From contig JACVRA010000192.1 in NCBI GenBank assembly GCA_019828545.1, positions 310,001 through 374,000 on the forward strand: 64,000 bases of DNA, given 5' to 3'. The notes under the pieces are model-generated. The model was not told where the DNA came from. It did not search any database and saw only the letters and a program-made list of their open reading frames with translations. This document shows, piece by piece, positions 36,226 to 47,253 of this stretch. Position 1 is the stretch's first letter. Each line of letters opens with the position of its first letter. Source of the DNA: Paracamarosporium sp. OC-R06-R3 (lineage: Eukaryota > Ascomycota > Dothideomycetes > Pleosporales > Didymosphaeriaceae). The translations under genes were made by a program, and so were the position numbers.

Positions 36226-37901
36226 ATGGCTGTTGAATCTTACAAGATGTGGGTAGGAGGTCAAGAGGTCGAGGGTCGAGCGGAGCAGTCAGTCAGCCTA
36301 CCCCTCCGTGGAAATATCCTTCTCCCATCTAACCACTTCTAGACTATCGGTTGAGGATCCTTCGACTGGAGAAGCGTTCGCACATTGCCATGCAGCATCT
36401 CCCGAGGACGTGGACTCCGCAGTGCGTGATGCTCATGCGGTTTTCAAGTCAGGCGTGTGGTCCAAAGCTCCCCGCCACGTGCGCGCAGAAACACTGGAGC
36501 GTGCTGCAGATCTCCTAACCAAAAATCTGCCCCGATTGATTGAGCTGGAAGTTCGACAAAGTGGACGCGCTATTCGAGAGATGAACGCCCAAGTCCCAAC
36601 CCTGACAAAATGGTTCAAGTACTATGCCAGCGTGATCCGGACCGAGGAGCGAAGCGTGCTGCCTACCGTGGGGAAGCTTCATAACTGGATAGATCGCGTC
36701 CCATTGGGAGTGGTCGCTCAGATTACGCCGTTCAATCATCCGATGCTCATCGCAGTAAAAAAGATCGCGCCTGCGCTCGCGGCAGGGAACAGTGTGATTC
36801 TGAAGCCTAGTGAACTCACCCCACTCACCAGCATCGAACTGGGCAAGCTATTCAAGGAGGCCGGAGTCCCTGATGGTGTGTTCACTGTCCTCCCTGGAGA
36901 TGGGGCGAACACTGGAAAGGCACTTGTGTCCCATCCCCTCATTAAGAAGGTGGATGTAACAGGCGGCACACCAGCAGGCCGTGCAATCGGTGCCATAGCC
37001 GGCGGTAACCTCGCGCACTTCACCGCAGAGCTTGGCGGCAAAGCGCCTCTCATCGTCTTCGAAGAAGCCAACATAGATGCCGCCGTCAACGGGATTGCCT
37101 TTGGAAGCTTCATTGCAAGTGGACAAACTTGTGTCGCGGCCACCCGCATAATCGTCCACAAGAATATCACCAATAACGTACTCGGAAAACTTCGCAAGAA
37201 GGCAGAGAGTATCGAGCGTCGAATGGGTAGTCCTTCGAATCCCGAATCTATGATGGGTCCGCTCATCTCGGCCAAGCAGCTCGTAAACGTTCGCGTGCTC
37301 GTGGACGATGCGCTGGAATCCGGTGTATGGGTGTACGCAGGTGGTAAGCGAATGAGCGGTACATCTGCACTCGACGGCACGGACTTCTCCAAAGGATACT
37401 TCTACCCGCCCACTATCCTAGCCGACAGCCCTAAGCACAAAATTGTGGATACACGGATCTGGAAAGAGGAAGCTTTCGGACCTGTCATCGTGGTAGTAGA
37501 ATTTGATACGGAAGAAGAAGCACTTAAGCTTGCTAATGACAGTGAGTTTGGCTTGGGCGCAGCAATATGGACGCAGGACCTGGCACAGGCGTATCGCGTC
37601 TCGGAGGGGATCGAAGCGGGTATCTGTTGGGTGAATACACACCATAGAAATGATCCGAGTAGCCCATGGGGCGGGATTAAGAGCTCGGGTGTGGGCAGTG
37701 AGAATGGTATTGGTAAGTTACTACCTCTCAATTTAAGCATTTTGCACAAAATCTATACGCATCAAGCTGACATTAAGACAAGACGCCTACCATGCATATA
37801 CTACGACAAAGAGTACCATTATCAACTATGCCACAGCGGAAGAGAGTATCGCGAGCGATGACTGGTTTCGCGAGGGCACGGGAGAGGTTAGATACGGGTA
37901 A
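36226..37901 (+). CDS. Aldehyde dehydrogenase (NAD(P)-dependent, betaine-aldehyde-like)
   Basis: The model is join(36226..36287, 36343..37712, 37783..37901), 516 residues. It oxidises aldehydes to acids with NAD(P). The catalytic Cys284 is in SGQTCVAATR, the general base Glu250 in ELGGKAPL, and the oxyanion Asn152 in TPFNHPML. The Glu-Cys spacing of 34 and Asn-Cys spacing of 132 match the family. The first intron has a GTCAGT donor, and splicing gives MAVESYKMWVGGQEVEG followed by LSVEDPSTGE. The last exon restores a tail ending REGTGEVRYG. There is no targeting signal, so it is cytosolic. The best family guess is betaine-aldehyde or hydroxymuconic-semialdehyde-like; the substrate is not known. 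Confidence 0.94.
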
Positions 37902-38187
37902 GGCTCGTTGATCATACTATAGCCCACAACTATAAATACAAAAGACAATCATATTACGATATGTACCTCAGCGAACCTACAAAATCTCATTCGAAGCCAA
38001 AGCAAACACCGGAGTAGAGACAGACGTAACACAACAAGCACAACGACTCTAGTAGTAACATAGGGCAAAAAAATCAAAGTACATAACGTCCGACCAACAC
38101 AGACTAGGCATACCATCCAACTAGATCACTAATCAAGAACTTACCACAGCTACCCATTCACTTCCTGTTCCTGTTCCCTAGAAGTTT

Positions 38188-41100
38188 CTACTCCCCCTCC
38201 CCTTCCCCCTCCCCCTGGGTGTTTTGTTCACCTGTGAAAGGTTTCTCGTACGTCTCCTCGTCCCAAGGCTTGTTGTATCCTTCTTTGTTGAGATCTGCTA
38301 GAAGCAGATCTGCCAGGCGCTTGTCGTCTACATCTCCTTGGTCAGGAGCTGTCGATTGGTCCACTAAGTCGTTAGGATCACCAGAATCAAAACCACCCTC
38401 GTTAGAAGATGTTTCATCAACACCTGGTATGTGGATGTCGAACTCTTCATCAGCGACGTTCTTATCACCTGGGTTTTCCTTAGGTTTAGAGTCGTCCTGG
38501 TCCTTATGGGCCTGATCATTGCCGCTGCCAGCGATGGGCGTGTTACTCGTTGGCTCTCCGACATTCGGATCTTGTGTGGGTATGTTGGGGCGCGGTTGAA
38601 GAAAAGCGTCGCTGAGTCTATAAGATTCGCTAGGGTTCGTACCGGAAGCTTGTGCCGACGTTGGCTGCGGCCCAAATTTCTTTGTCACCCCAGGTGAGAC
38701 ATTGAGCTCGAACTTGCCGGCAGAAGGGAAAGAGAATGTCGAGCCAGGTGCTGTGGTTGTTTTAAATGGATTGTGTGGAATGCTTGGTGGCTCAGCTGGA
38801 GTACTGAGGCGCTTGGACTGGTGTTCCTCGCTGGGATCCGTATCGCGCTTGGGAGATGAACGTCTTGCTGGAAACTTTGGCTTTCGCAGCTCATATCCCT
38901 GTTTCCCCCCACCTTTCGAACTTTGGACGTTAGATTCTCTTGCAAAGCTAAATCTGGTATCGCTAAGTTTATCTAGATTGCTACCAAAACCGGTAAACGG
39001 AAATATTGATTGCGGAGCTTGATTAGTTGTCGTTTGGGTTGGCTGTTTCTTGTCGAAATGAGAAGCTTCGCCCGTCGTTGGCGAGGTAGGTGGTATACGC
39101 GGTGAGATACTGGCGGGTGTGCTTGGCTCGTCCTGAGATCGTTTCAATGTCAACGGTGCGGGACGCCCCTTGGTGTTCTTGAAAGATGTTTGGGAAAAAC
39201 TTGTCGCTGCCGCTGGGACCTCGGTTACCACTTCTTTGGGTGCATGTCCTATACCACCAGGAGCGAGAGGAGTGAAAATCTGGCCCTGCTCGAGCTTGGT
39301 CTTGGGGGTAGACTTTTGGGGTTGGTCGATGGCAGAAGTAAAGCTAGGTGTATTTTGTTTCTGGGAATTGTCTTTGCCCGAGCTCACTTTTTCTTCCTGG
39401 GCCTGGCCTGAAGACGGGTTTTCTTGCGCGAGTTGCCCCTGAGTCTGTTTTGGATCACTATGGTGAAGTCCAGGGTCGGATTCAAGCACAGATTTGGACT
39501 CATGACTTGGGAGATCATTATCACCAGACTTCTTACCCGCAATGGCCCTTCCTGAACTAACTTCTTCCGGTGCTGTAGGTGTCGGCTGGATCTCAAGCGT
39601 TGGCGTTTGCTGGATTGGATTAGAGACCTTACCCACTTTGCCTTTCTTCGAACGTCCAAACTTTGATGCCTTTGTTTCATTCGACGTAGGGCTGTTTGAC
39701 GAGTGGCTGGAAAGATTGAAAGATTGGTTTGCCGGCGACCACATGGAAGCCATCATACCCGTTGGACCAGTTGTAGTTTTGGCTCGATCAGGCCTTGAGG
39801 ATGTGGTTGTCGGTGTGGGGACACTAGTTTGTGCACCTACCTCAGCCGCTGCAGGCTTGTGCGAAGATGTCATCCTCGATCCAGTTGACGTAGGGGTACC
39901 CGATTTCGTCACCGTTTGTGCCTCGAAATGACTGCTACTAGCCTGGACATTCTCCTTTTCTCCTGCCAAAGGCTTCTCTTTCTTTTGGAGTTCGGACAGC
40001 TCAGCTTTGAAGTTTTTTAATTGCTCTTTCAATTGGTTGATTTCAGCCGCTTGTTGCGCGTTTGACTCTTTCAGTTTCGAACTATCAACCTGTAATTCGA
40101 AGAACTGGCTTCGAACTAAGATTAACTCTTTTTCGCGCTCTTGAAAGACTTTGTCTTTAGAGTCTCTAAGCTTCGTAGCCTCAGCATGCTCATGCATGAT
40201 CTTAGAATAGGACTCCTTTTCTTTCGCAAGTTCAGTTTCTACACGCCCATAATCCTCCCGGAGTTTCGAATTCTTCTTCTGTTCTGCGTCAAACTCTGTC
40301 GAAAGTCTTTCTATCTTCTCATCAGACTTCGTCTTCTCTTTTTGGGTATCAGAAAGTTGCTTTGCCAACTCATTAAGCTGTCCCCTGTCCACGGTCGATG
40401 CCTGCTGAGATTTGAGCAGCGCGTTTTCCCCCCTCAGTGATGTGAGTTCATTCCGAGCGCTGTTACGCTCCTGAGTCAGCGAATCGACGTTCTTTTGGCT
40501 TTGTACGATCTCAGCTTCCAACTCAGTAATCTTCTTTTGGGTTCTGGAATTGTCCTGAGTCAATCGTTCTCTTTGACGCTCGGAATCTTGCTGTGACTTC
40601 ACAGCGGTATCACGTCCCTCTTCGGCTGAGTTCAGGCGGACAGTGAGCTCTTCATCTTTCTTTCTCAAGTTTAAGATCTCCTCCTCCGCTTCTCCTTGCT
40701 TTTTGGCTTTCTCACGCCCTTCTCGTTGTAGCTTTTCGATTTCGGTATCCTTGTCGGACTGAACACGGGCCAACTTATTTTCCAGGCTTGTCTTCTCTCC
40801 TTGGAGGTCTCTGGACAGTTGCATTTGTTTTGTAAATCGCGAATTCATATCAAAGGATTTCCGAATTTCGTCATCTCGCACCTTGACTGCTCTCGCAAGT
40901 TGTCCCGAAAGGTCATCGGTTTGCCTTTGATAATCTTCCTGTATTTCGCGCATGCTTTTCAATTCTTTGTCCAGATGCCAGTTTCTCCGACGGAGATTCT
41001 CGTTTTCGTTGTCCGCATATTCTAGCCTCTTCTTTGATGTAGTAAGTTCTTCTTGAAGACGTTCATTATTCTTTTGTAGATTCCCGGCATCTCTCTGGGC

Positions 41101-41697
41101 AGTAACTACCTGCTTCTCTCGCTGAGCAGCTTCAGCCTGATAACGGGCAAGATGTCCCCGGTATACATTGACTTCTGTGAGGGTTTTGTCATGTTCTTGC
41201 TTGTGTGATGCGGCAGACTGTTGCGACTGAATGAGTGCTGCCTCGGTCTTTTCTAGCTTCTGCCGAAGATGAGCTACTTCGTTCTGTAATTGTGTCGCCT
41301 GCTGATTTCTCTCGGTGCCAGATATTCCGAGGCCATGTGCCGGTCCAGACGGTACCGTCGAATCACCGTGAGTTGGAGCTTGGTCGAATTTACGTTGATG
41401 GAGGTCTTGCTTCTGGTCTTGACCCAGGTCCGGTCTAACGTTGTGCTTGTTGGATTCTTTCTGGCAGCAACAGCTTACGATGATATTCAGTGCCGCTGGT
41501 GGTAGCCGTTGTGATTTGTTCTTGGTCTGTGTGCCACTGTTACTTAGTGTCTTAATTTTGCTTTGTGTTCCAATATCTCTTTGGTGTGACACGTTCTTTC
41601 TGTGGAAGTAATAGCGTGTAAACCACACGAAGGCGATAAGGATGGGTGCGTAGATGAATGAAACCACGATTCTGACGAAGAGTTTCTTGAAATCCAT
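38188..41697 (-). CDS. Membrane-anchored giant coiled-coil protein
   Basis: This single exon of 1169 codons has no intron signal. An N-terminal membrane helix (about 8-28, RIVVSFIYAPILIAFVWF) is followed by a short basic and Cys-containing segment, then a very long heptad-type coiled coil from about 130 to 590, rich in Glu, Lys, Gln and Leu. Residues 600-1090 are disordered, rich in Pro, Ser, Thr and Gln. The acidic end carries GEGEGEGE, encoded by a run of G/A-rich hexamers (38188-38217). The topology suits an ER, nuclear-envelope or Golgi-like tether, but this is inference. No named family is recognised. Confidence 0.85.
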   Translation of the reverse strand: MDFKKLFVRIVVSFIYAPILIAFVWFTRYYFHRKNVSHQRDIGTQSKIKTLSNSGTQTKNKSQRLPPAALNIIVSCCCQKESNKHNVRPDLGQDQKQDLHQRKFDQAPTHGDSTVPSGPAHGLGISGTERNQQATQLQNEVAHLRQKLEKTEAALIQSQQSAASHKQEHDKTLTEVNVYRGHLARYQAEAAQREKQVVTAQRDAGNLQKNNERLQEELTTSKKRLEYADNENENLRRRNWHLDKELKSMREIQEDYQRQTDDLSGQLARAVKVRDDEIRKSFDMNSRFTKQMQLSRDLQGEKTSLENKLARVQSDKDTEIEKLQREGREKAKKQGEAEEEILNLRKKDEELTVRLNSAEEGRDTAVKSQQDSERQRERLTQDNSRTQKKITELEAEIVQSQKNVDSLTQERNSARNELTSLRGENALLKSQQASTVDRGQLNELAKQLSDTQKEKTKSDEKIERLSTEFDAEQKKNSKLREDYGRVETELAKEKESYSKIMHEHAEATKLRDSKDKVFQEREKELILVRSQFFELQVDSSKLKESNAQQAAEINQLKEQLKNFKAELSELQKKEKPLAGEKENVQASSSHFEAQTVTKSGTPTSTGSRMTSSHKPAAAEVGAQTSVPTPTTTSSRPDRAKTTTGPTGMMASMWSPANQSFNLSSHSSNSPTSNETKASKFGRSKKGKVGKVSNPIQQTPTLEIQPTPTAPEEVSSGRAIAGKKSGDNDLPSHESKSVLESDPGLHHSDPKQTQGQLAQENPSSGQAQEEKVSSGKDNSQKQNTPSFTSAIDQPQKSTPKTKLEQGQIFTPLAPGGIGHAPKEVVTEVPAAATSFSQTSFKNTKGRPAPLTLKRSQDEPSTPASISPRIPPTSPTTGEASHFDKKQPTQTTTNQAPQSIFPFTGFGSNLDKLSDTRFSFARESNVQSSKGGGKQGYELRKPKFPARRSSPKRDTDPSEEHQSKRLSTPAEPPSIPHNPFKTTTAPGSTFSFPSAGKFELNVSPGVTKKFGPQPTSAQASGTNPSESYRLSDAFLQPRPNIPTQDPNVGEPTSNTPIAGSGNDQAHKDQDDSKPKENPGDKNVADEEFDIHIPGVDETSSNEGGFDSGDPNDLVDQSTAPDQGDVDDKRLADLLLADLNKEGYNKPWDEETYEKPFTGEQNTQGEGEGEGE

Positions 41698-42086
41698 GGT
41701 ACAACTCTTTAGGTTCTAATCCGTCGTTGATGTACACTTCACAATAGCTTGAGGTATTTCAGCTTCGTAGGGCAAGAAGCAGAATCAAAAGGACGGAAAT
41801 TATTTTGCACCAGCTAGTTATACCTGCAACACAAAGGAGAAAGTTTGCTGGCGCCCAGTATGTCGGTTTGCTAGAGAGACAAAGAATGAGGCAACGCCAT
41901 CACCGCATGTTATCACAAAGCACTACGAAGGCACTCACCACGAGTGCTTCATCTTGTACAGAGCTTAGATCAAGCCCTAGATTCCCGTAGACAATGGAAA
42001 CTAAACGAATGACTTGAATTGGCTATGCCCACTGTCAATAGTGTGCGCTTAATAAATCCGTACACGTCTTTTTCCATGATATTACC
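41698..42086. promoter_or_regulatory. Intergenic region upstream of the coiled-coil gene
   Basis: This 389-base gap between two minus-strand genes contains the promoter of the coiled-coil gene and the 3' flank of the fusion gene. I see nothing specific. Confidence 0.35.
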
Positions 42087-45000
42087 TCAATGCACTGAGG
42101 CATCTCCCCGTCTACTCATACCACCAGCCACTGCGCTTGCCTGTAGCCTGAAAGCCCTTAAACTTCCCGTCATACTCCTTGAGCGCATATGCGCTGCGTC
42201 CATTGGCGACATCTCGCGCGAATTGTCCTCTCGAATAGGCGGACGTTGCACAGAGCGAGCACGATCATAAATGTGTGCCGACTCGATGGCACTATGAGGT
42301 GGTGATGAAGGCCCATTGTGGCTTGGCTTGGGGCGTGTGTTCATCTTATTCATCAAAGCCGACATTGTAGCAGCTGGCGATAGTTGTGTGGGAACAGTGG
42401 CGTTCTGTTCAGAGCTACCAGTATTTCGGCGCTGGAGTGCTGTACCATGGTTTTCTGTGATTGTGTTGCGCCTTAGTAGATTCCCATGACGGCTTGTGAT
42501 TGAAGGCGAGCGGCTTGCTGAGCGACTGGAAGGTGGTGTGGGAAGTCCATTGGCTGCCTGTGGAATGGATCCATACGTCTGCATTAGTTGCTCGAGATTG
42601 ATGGCCTGAGGAAGTTTGCTTAATCGACGAATGGCGCGTTTATTATCGTTGATAAACGTTGACATTGCCTTCAGTGCATTGCTTTGATTGTGCTGTTCGT
42701 ACGCAGGAGCGCCATCGGTTGTGTTCATGGCCCTCGCTGCATGTTGTTCGTTCAAATCCATGGCGCGATGCGATCGCAGATCGGCATGCTCGAGTTTCAT
42801 TTCGATTTGAGAGACGACTTGATCGAAATCCACATGCTCCCGGATAGCAGGCTGGTACGTAAGCGAAGTCCCGATGGTGACGTTGCTGGATAAGACAAAG
42901 AAAGAGCCGTCACGGATTTTCCTTTTAAGAATGTTCCAACGAGCGCGGGCCGGGTTCCTCTCCATTTCAGGCTGGAACACTGAGAGTCGGGCAAGCTTAG
43001 TGTAGAAGCCTTCAAGTCGCTTAGCCATGCGCTCCAAAACCTGCATAAGGAATGCAGAAAGGGCAGCGATGCGTTGGCTGTCCGAGACAGCATCAAGCTC
43101 CATTATGGTGCTGAAAGCATCCATACCGGTACAGGCTTCATCCCGAATAGCTTCTAAGAACTCCATATCATACTGAACTGAGCGTTGAGCATAAGCAATG
43201 ATGCCCTTTTCATGATGCCGAGCAGATTCGCTGTTACATGTGAATTGCCCAATCTGCGAAATCTCATTCGACGCCTTGACAGCATCAGTAGACCCTTTGG
43301 CACGAGCGATGATGCCAAGGACGTCGGGGAGCTTCGAAGGAGTCGCAGACGAAGCGGCGTTTGCAAATGCGAACGAAATTTTCAGATACATCTCCTGTAG
43401 TTTGGGTCCAAACAGTGCAGAGAAGGCACCCTGGAGCAGCCGGGACTGGTAATGATAGAACCTGCGAACACCACCCATGTTAAAGAGTTCGCCCTGGAAC
43501 CACACAATGGAAGATTCCATGATCATGCCGACTTCAAAGTGAGAGGCCACGACCTGCTCAGTAGCAACTCGAAGGAAACTGTTCCAGAGGTCGTACATCA
43601 CTCCAATCTCCTCGGAGTGATAGACAGGCTTCGGTGTTAACTCTCCAATGTAGTATTTAGTGAGAAGTGACGATACTTCAGGGTTATTTGTATGCGCAAG
43701 AAGGTCGAAGGATTTTGAGCAATCGACACCACCATTGGACTTGATGATATTCGTGCCTGTGTACGTTAGCTTGAACTTTCTGGCGAATATATCCGAGCCT
43801 TAGACCTACCGCCTGGATGCATGGGACAAAAGTCCGTCACGTCGTAGACTTTGCCATGTACGCCAATCCAAACACGAGAACCTGGTGTGTGTCCAGTGTG
43901 CACCGCAAGCTGAGAAAGCGATATAGTTGGTTGATTGCACGGCAAAGGCTTAGGGGTCATGAACACGTCGAGCATGAATCGTCGTTCGGCGAAGGCTGTA
44001 GTGAGGATGGATTCTACAGTCTCCATCGTAGGCGAGCGGTGGTTATAGAGGGCTTTGCGGATACCGGACATGACGGAATCGAAGACACCGACTGAACCGC
44101 AGACGTAGAGATACCCTCCAATGCCCCCCTGTTTCTTACTCATGACCTAATGAAGGAGATTCTCAGCATATACCATCGATCGTTCTTACGAGAAGTTATG
44201 CTTACCAAGTCACAAATAGATTGCCCTTGCTCTACAATAAGGCTGTCGATATATCGTGGCGGGGTTTCCTTTTCCACTAGGTCTTGAGAAATAGGGTCGT
44301 AAACCAAGCCTCTTGAGTCACGGGAGAAGGCTATGTGAACTTCCATCAAACCTTCGTTGACATATTGACGAAGCTCTGACTCGTAGCAAAGTTTCTCTCG
44401 GGACTGAACACCTAAGTAAAGTGAGGTTCTGCCCCAGGTTCGACCGCACCGAGCCTGCCAAAAGCTCCTGAACGGCGCGATGCCGCTGCCACCAGCGAAG
44501 AGTGCCACAGGCGAGGTATCGTCGAACGGAAGGTGGAACGCAAAGGGTCGAGATACACCTATTAGCAACTCCTCATCGTCAAGGACATCCAGCTCGTCTC
44601 CTACGGGCGGGTTGAGGAAGCCACTGCTGACTCCGTGTCGCATAATCTTGGTATTACCGGCAAATGTCGAGCAGAGTTCGTAGTTAGACCGTGAGATAGT
44701 CAGGTCGACAGTGCCTGGAGCGATTAAAAAAGTTTCTCAATCATTAGGGAAGCTGGAGCTTACTTGGCAGGAGCTCATCGGAGTGTGTGGAGATACTATA
44801 TGTCCTTGGCACTTCAATGGGAATCAAGTCTGCCAACCATGACAGATTTCCAGACAGATCAAAAGCTTGATCCCAAATGCGAGTCGGAGTATCTTGGACA
44901 GCCGCCTGGAGCAAGTCCCCTAAAGAGGCACGTACTGGCCATTCGTTTGTCGCGAGAACTTGGAGAACCGTATTCGAGGATGCTCTCAGCATCGTATGCA

Positions 45001-47089
45001 GTTTCGTTGCGAGTTCCTGAGTGATCGGCGCCAAATGACCCTTGCGCAGTATATCGATAACTGTAAGCTGAGGCTTTCCAGAGCGGGTCACACTAGCGAT
45101 ATGGTCAGCATATCGTGACCAAATACGGTTGAGTGTAACAGTATCTTCCAGCATGGAATCGAGGCCAAGAGCCGCAGCGACTTTGGCACACTCAGTCCAT
45201 GAGTTCATCGGCATGACTGCAAGTCTATCGCCAGGCTGAAACGTGATGCCTGCCTCTTGGATGTCGAGAGTGACCAAGGCGATGGACCGTGATGGATCTG
45301 AGTCAACGAAGTTTCGGCTGAGGATACGACCACGGTAACGGCACTCTTCGAAGGTGCCACGGATTTCGTGTGGTTCAATGTCGCGATTCCCTCGGAAAGG
45401 CTCCAGACGCTCTTTCATAGACGCTGAGAATTCGTGATGAGTCTGCTCCCACGGCCGCAAGTCATTGGCAGCCCCAGAAGCGCCGTTAGTTTCGGTACGA
45501 CCAGTCTTCCCAGCGCACTCCAGAAGCTACAACATGGTAAGCGGACAGCAGACTTCGTGGAAACGTGCCGCACTTACACCAAAAACCTTGTAGCGATGAA
45601 CGCCCATGAAGCCTCGCTCACCAGTATAAGCTTCGACGATCCCATCAAAGACGCCCATGAGTCTAGAATCTCCAGAGGCTTTGACGTATTCTGGGATGCT
45701 GTAGTGATACTCTATGGCGGCGATGAATGCGCGAAGATTTGAAGGAAGCCATGCTCGCAGATGAACACCCTCAGCACCGAGGAAAGAATCGTACTTCTTC
45801 CGTCCAAGGAATGCATCCATAACAAGATATCTGTAATTCGTTAGATGAGAAGATACTAGAATGAGATTGGCCACGTACGGAGGAAATTGTAGACCAGAAG
45901 TGGCAGGGCATCTCTTCGACAACGGTGCGGAAAACTTGGCCCATCGAACCCATTCTGCAGGCGAAACGTAGTTTTCCCCTGATCCAGCTAGCGAGATTGT
46001 ATGAAATGCTTGCGGCATGCGCTCGAGGATTTCTTTGAGACGGATGAGCTCGCGCAGAAGGCCTTCATTGTTTCTGTTCATTACATGCTCCTGGCACGCA
46101 GCAATAGCATCAGGCCCATGCTGAAAACTTGCAGATGTTTCGGCACATCCCTTCAAGAAGGCTCGCTCGGCGCCATCGCCAAACATAGCCCAACGTAGTC
46201 TCTACATGATGTCAGCTGTGGTTTGCAAACCTCAAGGGACACATACAGTGTTGTCAAATCGACCAACATAGGGATAGTCTGACAGTGGGTCAATGTAATC
46301 CACGTTATAGGATGACTGGTCGAAGAAGGTAAGGTGCGGAATCGATCTGCCCATGCGGATACAAATTTGAACGTAAGGTAGCCCGATGCTACGAGGGATC
46401 CCTTTGACTTCGTCACCCAGACCGTCACTCATCGGTACACCATCCAGTCTGAGAGGTTTTGCGGAGACGTTGATCCCTTCGTTGCCATCGTGCCTCTCCT
46501 CATATCGATAGATCGAGCAGAGCATCCCTAATGCAACGAGTGCTGCCCAGAGTGCCTTATCAGGAATGATGTCGGCACTGCCCTCGACGATTGGCAGTGC
46601 AGCCACTGACTCTCGCACACGGCCGCGAGCAATGCAACCCGGCATTCTTTCGCAGAGGTCCATCCACACCCTTCCAGGTGAGTTTCTCAACGCACCAGGT
46701 GCTTCACTGGTATCTGGAGGCTGAAAACCGTATTCAACACTGAGGTAGCCATCCCGCCAGCCAGTACTCGGGCCCACCTCTTCTGCTCGCAGGATCACCT
46801 GGCGAGCAGGAGCCCCCAGAGCAACAGCTAACAGATCTCGTTCATCTACATTAAGCTTGTCAAGGCTTTTCACACCCTTGGCGTTCTGGATGGCTTTGAT
46901 CTCGTCCATTGAAGGAACACTAGAGTAGAGCAGCTCGTTGATGGCTTTGCGTTCCCTTCGCTTAATTAGATAGGTCAACAGCATGTGATCAAACAAACAT
47001 GCCTTTGCCGGAGAAAATCCTCTACATTCGAAGTGTGTGGGATCTGATGGGTGTGAGTATGAATTATAAGGAACCTGAGGGGAAAACAT
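42087..47089 (-). CDS. Fusion: IDO/PrnB-like haem domain + NADPH/FAD reductase + cytochrome b5
   Basis: Seven exons: complement(42087..43756, 43810..44146, 44206..44714, 44764..45526, 45578..45830, 45879..46201, 46247..47089), 1565 residues. Residues 1-470 match the indoleamine-dioxygenase/PrnB superfamily (DUF1864 style): GYLSVEYGFQP, YVGRFDNT, TSASFQHGPDAI, GERGFMGVHRYKVFG. Residues 500-920 form a reductase of cytochrome-P450-reductase type: RTYSIST (FAD, about 715), AGGSGIAPFRSF (NADPH, about 801) and CGSVGVF (about 913). No flavodoxin domain precedes it. At 980-1050 lies a cytochrome b5 domain with MHPGG (His1007) and His1031, whose 24-residue spacing is that of classical b5. Residues 1050-1300 are helical and of unknown type, and the rest is disordered. 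The likely role is a self-contained NADPH-driven haem oxygenase; the substrate is unknown. All junctions restore family-like sequence and frame. The start at 47089 (MFSPQVP) is the least certain part. Confidence 0.88.
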
Positions 47090-47253
47090 CTTACCCCAAA
47101 CGCAGCGTGCAAGTCTCCTGGCTGTGCAAATCCTGAAAGAGTGCACCCTCGAGGGCCAGTCCGGCTGCTTCTCTTGCTTCCAGGAGCAGATCTAGGGCAA
47201 ACACCACCCGCTCGACCAGACACTGGGCACCCCGACGCTGACATCGAGGACAT
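46975..47253 (-). other. Upstream ORF overlapping the start of the fusion gene
   Basis: A 92-codon frame starts at ATG 47253 (MSSMSASGCPVSG) and ends after the proposed fusion start, in another frame. If the leader is transcribed, it would be an overlapping upstream ORF and could lower translation. An alternative is a leader intron: GTAAGA at 47095 and CATCAG at 47045 bound 51 bases that can be removed without a frame change. A further frame here reads CPRCQRRGAQC, like half of a Zn2Cys6 cluster. Confidence 0.35.

Noticed and set aside
36736..37392. Open frame of 218 codons antisense to the aldehyde dehydrogenase
   Set aside because: The sense strand carries all catalytic residues, so this is a shadow.
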